DNA from: Candidatus Nanopelagicales bacterium | GTDB taxonomy: Bacteria; Actinomycetota; Actinomycetes; S36-B12 | Assembly (NCBI GenBank): GCA_023264215.1 | Contig: JALQSY010000120.1 | Coordinates: 1-5,745 of the forward strand | DNA: 5,745 bases | Direction: 5' to 3' | Part shown: positions 1 to 5,745 of the stretch, piece by piece | How the letters are laid out: every line of letters begins with the position of its first letter | Position numbering within the stretch: position 1 is the first letter of the stretch | Program-made: the position numbers and the translations under genes | The notes under the pieces: model-generated | Told to the model about the DNA's origin: nothing | Databases searched by the model: none | Seen by the model: the letters and a program-made list of their open reading frames with translations, nothing else

Positions 1-1
1 C

Positions 2-529
<528 letters not shown>

Positions 530-543
530 CGCCTCATTGGCCC

Positions 544-549
544 TAGCCT
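544..549 (+). promoter_or_regulatory. Possible -10 element (TAGCCT) for a leaderless mRNA
   Basis: TAGCCT fits the actinobacterial TANNNT -10 pattern. It ends 6 bp before the ATG at 556, so transcription would start at or next to the A of the start codon. No Shine-Dalgarno sequence precedes that ATG, which agrees with leaderless translation, common in actinomycetes. There is no recognisable -35. The element also lies in the loop of a short inverted repeat (TGGCC 538-542, GGCCA 550-554). Alternatively the block is read through from ilvC. This is inference from position and pattern only. Confidence 0.4.
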
Positions 550-555
550 GGCCAC

Positions 556-1197
556 ATGCCCGCACCGACGTCGTCGATCTACACCGAGCCCGCAAACGTC
601 GACCCTGACACGCTTGCGAATCTCGGTCCGCTTCGCGCCATCGCTGGCGTGTGGCAGGGCACCATCGGTGCCGATGATCATCCGAATGCTGCCGGCAGCA
701 AGGAGCAGGTCTTCGTTGAGCGCTACGAGGCGCAGCCGATCGATCCGCAGACCAACGGTCCCCAGTTGTTCTACGGGTTGCGCTACCACACGCACATCAC
801 GAAACCCGGCCATGTCAAGACCTTCCATGACCAGGTGGGCTACTGGCTATGGGAACCCGCCACCTCGACCGTGACGCTCACAGTCGCGATTCCGCGAGGG
901 GAGGTGTTGCTGGCAGGTGGCCAGTGCGCCGCTGACGCATCGACCTTCACGGTCAAGGCTGCCCTCGGCGCCGAGGACTATGGAATCTGCTCCAACCCCT
1001 TCCTTGCGGCCCACTTCAACACGACTGCGTTCGCGATGACGGTTACCGCGCACCCTGACGGCTCGTGGAGCTATCAGGAGGACACCACCATGTCCATCAG
1101 CGGGCGGCAGGAGCCGTTCCAGCACACCGACGGCAACACCTTGAAACTCGTCGCACCGCCCACGCCGAACCCGCTCGCGCAGGCGCCAGGGTCCTAG
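556..1197 (+). CDS. Nitrobindin-like heme-binding beta-barrel (FABP-like) protein
   Basis: 213 residues, no signal peptide or membrane segment, so probably cytosolic. It resembles the heme-binding beta-barrel family (THAP4/nitrobindin-like, formerly DUF1794), whose members bind ferric heme in an antiparallel barrel and react with NO or peroxynitrite. Visible landmarks are the first-strand motif [10 protein letters not shown] (residues 29-38), the RYHTHI strand (76-81), [11 protein letters not shown] (91-101), the conserved [12 protein letters not shown] (111-122) and SNPFL (146-150). The C-terminal FQHTDGNTL (188-196) holds His190, which aligns by position with the axial heme ligand of nitrobindins. 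A Pro-rich tail follows. It lacks an obvious ribosome-binding site. It is the first gene of a three-gene unit that ends in a photolyase. GC3 is lower than in the neighbours (22 of the first 30 codons). The fold is well supported; heme binding and any role beside photorepair are inferred. Confidence 0.82.
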   Translation: MPAPTSSIYTEPANVDPDTLANLGPLRAIAGVWQGTIGADDHPNAAGSKEQVFVERYEAQPIDPQTNGPQLFYGLRYHTHITKPGHVKTFHDQVGYWLWEPATSTVTLTVAIPRGEVLLAGGQCAADASTFTVKAALGAEDYGICSNPFLAAHFNTTAFAMTVTAHPDGSWSYQEDTTMSISGRQEPFQHTDGNTLKLVAPPTPNPLAQAPGS

Positions 1198-1204
1198 ATC
1201 GGTC

Positions 1205-1573
1205 ATGCCGACCGAAGCCAAGGTCTGCGCTCGATGCGGGCGCACGATGGAGTGGCGCAAGTCCTGGGCCCGCAACTGGGAGCAGATGCGCTACTGCTCG
1301 GACTCCTGTCGACGCCACCGACTCACGTCGACGGACGCGGCACTGGAGCAGGCGATCCTCGACCTTCTCGACGCGCGGTCCGGGACGATCTGTCCGAGCG
1401 AGGCCGCTCGCTCGGTCGATCCCGACGGGTGGAAGGACCTCATGGAGCCCGCGCGCCAGGCAGCGCGGCGGCTCGTGGCACGCGACGAGGTCGAGATCAC
1501 CCAGGGCGGGCGCGTGGTCGACCCCTCCACGGCCAAGGGCCCGATCCGGATACGGCGCGTGCGCCATGGCTGA
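1205..1573 (+). CDS. DUF2256-DUF3253 fusion protein (zinc ribbon plus winged helix)
   Basis: A 122-residue protein with two small domains. Residues 5-40 match DUF2256: a CxxC pair (Cys8, Cys11) in KVCARCGR, the [10 protein letters not shown] core (17-26), and a CxxxC pair (Cys31, Cys35) in YCSDSCRR, forming a likely four-Cys zinc site. Residues 45-120 match DUF3253: an AILDLLDAR helix, CPSEAARS (63-70), W76-KDLM, an ARQAARRLV recognition-like helix, the [13 protein letters not shown] wing and terminal GPIRIRR. That pattern suggests a winged helix-turn-helix. Function is unknown for both families. From memory, DUF2256 genes are often found beside photolyase/cryptochrome genes, and here the next gene is a photolyase. 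It starts 7 bp after the preceding stop. Its last 8 bases (ATGGCTGA) contain the next start codon, so translation is probably coupled. A nucleic-acid-binding accessory role in photorepair is inference. Confidence 0.85.
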   Translation: MPTEAKVCARCGRTMEWRKSWARNWEQMRYCSDSCRRHRLTSTDAALEQAILDLLDARSGTICPSEAARSVDPDGWKDLMEPARQAARRLVARDEVEITQGGRVVDPSTAKGPIRIRRVRHG

Positions 1574-2780
1574 GATCCCGACGCCCGGCCGCGGCGATGG
1601 GGTTGCGTGGGTTACTCAGCATCTTGGCGAGCTCATCCGCGGGGAGGTTGAGGCCTCGCCGATCCGCGGAGGCCAGCAGGCCGCTGATGGGGCATTGAGC
1701 GACTTCGATGTGCGCGGGTACGCCGCGCGGCGCAACGAGGTCTGGCCCGTAGATCGCAGAGGCGCATCAGGCCTGTCGCCCTACATTCGGCATGGCCTGC
1801 TCACCCTTCCGCGTGTGTGGGATCACGTCGCTGGCGGTCCTTCACGCGACGTCACATCCTTCCGTGACGAGTTGCTGTGGCAGGAGTACGCGCGGCACCT
1901 GTACGCACGCCTCGGTGAGGCGACCCGGCGAAGCCTGAGGTTCGCTGTCGCAGAGCATGGGGAGCCGTACGACTGGCCTCGAGGGATGGCGTGCGTGAAC
2001 TTCGCCGCCGATGAGTTGCGTCGTACCGGCTGGCTCACCAACCAGACCCGGATGTGGCTCGCTAGCCAGTGGTCGGTCCGAGATGGGGGAGGCTGGCGTG
2101 ACGGGGAGGACGCCTTCTTCCGTCACCTGCTTGATGGTTCGCGCGCGGCCAATCGCGTGGGTTGGCAGTGGACCGTGGGAGCGCTCACCGGCAAGCCCTA
2201 TGGCTTCTCCCGCTGGCAGGTCGAGAAGCGTGCTCCGGGGCTGTGTGCCGAGTGCGACCTGCGTGCGCGCTGTCCGATCAAGGACTGGCCTCCCGAGGAT
2301 CCTCCTGAACAGCGCCCGTACCCCGACCCCCGTATACGGCGAGATCCCGACCTCGCTGTGACTTCGGGTGCCCATGCGATCGGTGCCGCCTCCGGTGGAG
2401 CACCGCAGATGGTGTGGATCACGGCTGAGTCCCTCGGTGACGACGATCCCGCGCTCCGAGCTCACCCCGACTTGCCGGTCATCTTCGTGTGGGATCTCCC
2501 GCTACTTCGAGCCCTTCGCCTGTCGTCGAAGCGACTGGTCTTCCTGACCGACTGCCTCGCTGATCTTGCGCACAGGCGCGACGTGATCGTGCGCATCGGC
2601 GCGCCCGAGGAAGAACTCGCCGGGGACCGTCTCGCGACCACGTTCGCGCCGGTCCCCGGATGGCATCGGATCAGCGCAGGGCTGGATCTCGCCCGGGTTT
2701 ACCCATGGCCGTGGCTGGTGCCACCTCACGATGGCCCTGTGACGTCCTTCACGGCATGGAGACGGCGAGCGCGCGCCTAG
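1566..2780 (+). CDS. Inverted-topology photolyase (FAD domain first, alpha/beta domain last)
   Basis: 404 residues; likely light-dependent repair of cyclobutane pyrimidine dimers using FAD. Residues about 15-242 are the helical FAD-binding domain: RRNEVWP (55-61), GLSPYIRHG (69-77), [11 protein letters not shown] (102-112), [10 protein letters not shown] (155-164), W177-RDGE, then [13 protein letters not shown] (190-202). Aligned by eye to E. coli PhrB, the dimer contacts Glu274, Trp277, Asn341, Met345 and Trp384 correspond to Glu102, Trp105, Asn159, Met163 and Trp202. Flavin-facing Asn378 corresponds to Asn196; Arg342 is replaced by Gln160. Cys143, 227, 230 and 236 resemble the [4Fe-4S] ligands of FeS-BCP photolyases. 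A Pro-rich linker (242-280) leads to a photolyase-type alpha/beta domain (281-400; [24 protein letters not shown]), normally N-terminal. The ATG at 1566 is chosen because homology begins just after it and it overlaps the upstream stop. The frame stays open far upstream, but that stretch is not photolyase-like. Confidence 0.88.
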   Translation: MAEIPTPGRGDGVAWVTQHLGELIRGEVEASPIRGGQQAADGALSDFDVRGYAARRNEVWPVDRRGASGLSPYIRHGLLTLPRVWDHVAGGPSRDVTSFRDELLWQEYARHLYARLGEATRRSLRFAVAEHGEPYDWPRGMACVNFAADELRRTGWLTNQTRMWLASQWSVRDGGGWRDGEDAFFRHLLDGSRAANRVGWQWTVGALTGKPYGFSRWQVEKRAPGLCAECDLRARCPIKDWPPEDPPEQRPYPDPRIRRDPDLAVTSGAHAIGAASGGAPQMVWITAESLGDDDPALRAHPDLPVIFVWDLPLLRALRLSSKRLVFLTDCLADLAHRRDVIVRIGAPEEELAGDRLATTFAPVPGWHRISAGLDLARVYPWPWLVPPHDGPVTSFTAWRRRARA

Positions 2781-2793
2781 CGACGGCTCTCAC

Positions 2794-2799
2794 TAGACT
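2794..2799 (+). promoter_or_regulatory. Possible serA -10 element (TAGACT)
   Basis: TAGACT in the 51-bp gap before serA fits the actinobacterial -10 consensus. It would place the transcript start near 2805-2807, leaving a leader of about 26 nt that carries the ribosome-binding site. No good -35 hexamer lies 16-18 bp upstream, where the DNA is the GC-rich end of the photolyase gene. It supports serA being transcribed separately from the photolyase block, although read-through is possible. Confidence 0.45.
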
Positions 2800-2821
2800 C
2801 ACGCCACCGCTTACGACCAAC

Positions 2822-2827
2822 GAGGTG
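2822..2827 (+). promoter_or_regulatory. serA ribosome-binding site (GAGGTG)
   Basis: A good Shine-Dalgarno match lies 4 bp before the GTG at 2832 and decides the start codon. It contrasts with the three preceding genes, none of which has a clear Shine-Dalgarno sequence. Confidence 0.7.
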
Positions 2828-2831
2828 CACC

Positions 2832-4421
2832 GTGTCCAAGCCCGTCGTCCTCATCGCCGAGGAGCTCTCGCCTGCCACCGTCGAGGCGCTCGGCCCCGAC
2901 TTCGAGATCCGGCACTGCGACGGCTCGGACCGAGGCCAGCTCCTCGCCGCGCTCCCGGAGGCCGATGCGGTGCTCATCCGCTCGGCGACGCAGATGGATC
3001 CCGAGGCGATTGCCGCTGGCACCAAGCTCAAGGTGATCGCGCGCGCAGGCGTCGGCCTGGACAACGTGGACGTCAAGGCGGCCACTCAGGCCGGTGTCAT
3101 GGTCGTCAACGCACCCACGTCCAACATCGTGAGTGCCGCTGAGCTCGCGGTCGCGCTGCTGCTCTCGGTCGCACGCAATGTGGTCCCCGCCAACATCGCC
3201 CTGAAGAACGGCGAGTGGAAGCGCTCGAAGTACAACGGTGTCGAGCTGTCGGAGAAGACGGTGGGCATCGTCGGGCTCGGCCGCATCGGCGTGCTCGTCG
3301 CGCAGCGGCTGTCGGCGTTCGGCGTCCGGCTGATCGCGTACGACCCCTATGTCCAGCCCGCGCGCGCCGCTCAGATCGGGGTGCGACTGGTGCCGCTGGA
3401 CGAACTCATGCGCGAGTCGGACTTCATCACGGTGCACCTGCCCAAGACCCCTGAGACGGTCGGCCTGATCGGTGAGGATGCGCTCCGCAAGGTGAAGCCC
3501 ACCGTGCGCATCATCAATGCGGCCCGCGGCGGCATCGTCGATGAGGACGCGCTCTATCGCGCGATCGTCGACGGCCGTGTCGCCGGTGCCGGGCTCGACG
3601 TCTACGCCAAGGAGCCCTGCACCGACTCTCCGCTGTTCGCCCTGGAATCCGTGGTCGCGACGCCGCACCTCGGGGCGTCGACCGACGAGGCCCAGGAGAA
3701 GGCGGGCATCTCCGTCGCCAAGTCGGTGCGCCTGGCCCTCGGTGGCGAGCTCGTCCCCGACGCGGTCAACGTGCAGGGCGGGGTCCTCGCTGAGCCGATC
3801 CGCCCGCTCGTCCCCATCGCCGAGCGCCTGGGCGTCATCGCCAGTGGCCTCGCCGATGGCGCTGTGCAGCGCATCGATGTCGAGGTCCGGGGCGAGGTCG
3901 CCGATCTCGACGTCCGCGTGCTCGAGCTAGCTGCCCTCAAGGGCCTGCTCCAGGGGCTGGTCCACGATCCTGTGTCCTACGTCAATGCCCCGGTCCTCGC
4001 GCAGCAGCGCGGGGTCGAGGTCGCCCTGACGACTGATCGCGAGAGCGACGACCATCGCAACCTCCTGCGCGTGCGCCTCACGCTCAGCGACGGGGCCTGG
4101 GTGAGCGTCGCCGGCACCGTCGCCGGACCCAAGGATGTCGCCAAGCTGGTGGAGGTCGACAACTTCGACGTCGATGTCCCGATCAGCGAGCACATGGTGT
4201 TCTTCCGCTACCACGATCGCCCGGGCATCGTCGGCACGGTCGGCCGAATCCTCGGGGATGCGGACATCAACATCGGGGGCATGCAGGTCAGTCGCGAGGC
4301 ATCGGGCGAGCACGCCGTCATCGTCCTCACGGTCGACAGTGCCGTGCCGACGGACGTGCTCGACCGGATCGTCGCCGAGATCGGCGCGCACACCGGTCGA
4401 GCCGTCGACATGGCCTTCTAG
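2832..4421 (+). CDS. serA: D-3-phosphoglycerate dehydrogenase (long form with ASB and ACT domains)
   Basis: Oxidises 3-phosphoglycerate to 3-phosphohydroxypyruvate with NAD+, the first step of serine synthesis; cytosolic and usually tetrameric. At 529 residues it has the length typical of the actinobacterial type I enzyme. Residues 1-98 and 290-317 form the substrate-binding domain, with ARAGVGLDNVD at 70-80. Residues about 99-289 form the NAD domain, with GLGRIG at 148-153 and Asp171 expected to bind the NAD ribose. The catalytic trio is present: Arg232 in NAARGG, Glu261 in AKEP and His279 in TPHLGAST. Residues about 318-450 are the allosteric substrate-binding (ASB) domain. Residues about 455-529 are the ACT domain (YHDRPGIVGTVGRIL, INIGGMQVSR), where serine feedback inhibition usually acts. 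The GTG start is set by GAGGTG upstream and by the match to family N-termini. GC3 is extreme (29 of the first 30 codons). Complete and apparently intact. Confidence 0.98.
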   Translation: MSKPVVLIAEELSPATVEALGPDFEIRHCDGSDRGQLLAALPEADAVLIRSATQMDPEAIAAGTKLKVIARAGVGLDNVDVKAATQAGVMVVNAPTSNIVSAAELAVALLLSVARNVVPANIALKNGEWKRSKYNGVELSEKTVGIVGLGRIGVLVAQRLSAFGVRLIAYDPYVQPARAAQIGVRLVPLDELMRESDFITVHLPKTPETVGLIGEDALRKVKPTVRIINAARGGIVDEDALYRAIVDGRVAGAGLDVYAKEPCTDSPLFALESVVATPHLGASTDEAQEKAGISVAKSVRLALGGELVPDAVNVQGGVLAEPIRPLVPIAERLGVIASGLADGAVQRIDVEVRGEVADLDVRVLELAALKGLLQGLVHDPVSYVNAPVLAQQRGVEVALTTDRESDDHRNLLRVRLTLSDGAWVSVAGTVAGPKDVAKLVEVDNFDVDVPISEHMVFFRYHDRPGIVGTVGRILGDADINIGGMQVSREASGEHAVIVLTVDSAVPTDVLDRIVAEIGAHTGRAVDMAF

Positions 4422-4425
4422 CCCC

Positions 4426-4499
4426 GCGGGCGAAAGGCGATGACGGGTGTCTGCGGGCGATGACGCGCGCGACGGTGGGTGGCCGCGGGCGATGACGCG
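4426..4499. repeat. Three imperfect copies of a GCGGGCGA / GCGATGACG motif
   Basis: GCGATGACG occurs at 4437, 4457 and 4489, and GCGGGCGA at 4426, 4453 and 4485. In copies two and three they merge into an identical 15-mer, GCGGGCGATGACGCG (4453-4467 and 4485-4499). In copy one they are separated by a short insertion. Spacing is irregular (27 and 32 bp between units). The repeats lie just after the serA stop, outside any supported gene. They may be decayed tandem duplication or binding sites; nothing here shows function. Confidence 0.6.
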
Positions 4500-4511
4500 T
4501 GTGACCACGCG
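4496..4511 (+). terminator. Short GC-rich hairpin downstream of serA
   Basis: CGCGTG (4496-4501) pairs perfectly with CACGCG (4506-4511) around a TGAC loop. It lies 75 bp after the serA stop and is followed by GCGAAAAC, with no U-tract on the serA strand. A 6-bp stem is short, so this is at best a weak or U-less terminator of the kind often proposed in high-GC actinomycetes. Confidence 0.3.
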
Positions 4512-4536
4512 CGCGAAAACGACGCTTGGTGACAGT

Positions 4537-4604
4537 TCGAAGCCCCCGAAAGTGTCACGAACCGTCGCTTTCCCACCGGCTGGCGCGACGGCGGGGGCCT
4601 TCGA
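4537..4604 (-). terminator. Large inverted repeat abutting the leuA stop, likely terminator
   Basis: One arm, 4585-4604, pairs with two blocks. GCGACGG (4585-4591) pairs with CCGTCGC (4562-4568). CGGGGGCCTTCGA (4592-4604) pairs with TCGAAGCCCCCG (4537-4548), with one bulged C at 4598. The two stems total 19 bp and are separated by a 13-nt bulge on one side; the loop is 4569-4584. The outer arm touches the leuA stop codon directly, so the structure forms right after leuA translation ends. There is no strong U-tract on either strand. A second hairpin, GTGACA 4529-4534 with TGTCAC 4553-4558, competes for part of the same DNA. Both could also halt transcripts coming from serA. Confidence 0.55.

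Positions 4605-5745
<1,141 letters not shown>

Noticed and set aside
1065..1565. In-frame open extension upstream of the photolyase start, which would give a 571-residue protein
   Set aside because: It overlaps the end of the heme-barrel gene and all of the DUF2256-DUF3253 gene. Its translation is low-complexity Arg/Ala/Pro/Ser with no photolyase features, as expected of a high-GC shadow frame.
2811..3668. 285-residue open frame antisense to serA
   Set aside because: It mirrors a strongly GC3-biased real gene. The translation is rich in Arg, Asp and His, with no recognisable domain.
4426..4499. CRISPR-like array
   Set aside because: The repeats are only 15 bp, number three with one broken, and have unequal short spacers; no cas genes are nearby.

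Overview
The window is dense, very GC-rich DNA with almost no intergenic space. The flanking metabolic genes use G or C at nearly every third codon position. Gene content and protein sequence (type 2 LeuA, a 529-residue SerA with ASB and ACT domains, class I IlvC, GTG starts) point to a high-GC actinomycete, perhaps a Micrococcales relative. The genus cannot be read from the sequence alone.

Layout: (1) 2-529 (+) is the C-terminal half of ilvC, cut by the window edge. (2) 556-2780 (+) is a tight three-gene block: a nitrobindin-like heme-binding beta-barrel protein, a DUF2256-DUF3253 fusion (zinc ribbon plus winged helix), and a photolyase. Gaps are 7 bp, then an 8-bp overlap. (3) 2832-4421 (+) is complete serA with its own likely promoter. 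(4) 4422-4604 is a 183-bp convergent intergenic region with short direct repeats and hairpins that probably ends transcription from both sides. (5) 4605-5745 (-) is the C-terminal part of leuA, also cut by the window edge.

The outer genes serve amino-acid synthesis: IlvC (valine, isoleucine, and the leucine precursor), LeuA (first committed leucine step) and SerA (first serine step). Having ilvC, serA and leu genes close together is a familiar actinobacterial arrangement. Here the ilvC-serA neighbourhood is interrupted by the photorepair-like block. Its first and third genes have visibly lower third-position GC than the flanking genes, so they may have been acquired.

The most interesting item is the photolyase at 1566-2780. 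Its domain order is inverted: the FAD-binding catalytic domain is N-terminal, and a degenerate photolyase-type alpha/beta domain is C-terminal. It keeps most residues that contact cyclobutane pyrimidine dimers in E. coli photolyase. It also has four cysteines spaced much like the [4Fe-4S] ligands of the FeS-BCP (PhrB/CryB) photolyases. This matches the description I recall of inverted-topology 'NewPHL' photolyases. I do not know whether the iron-sulfur signature or the linked heme-binding gene has been described for that group.
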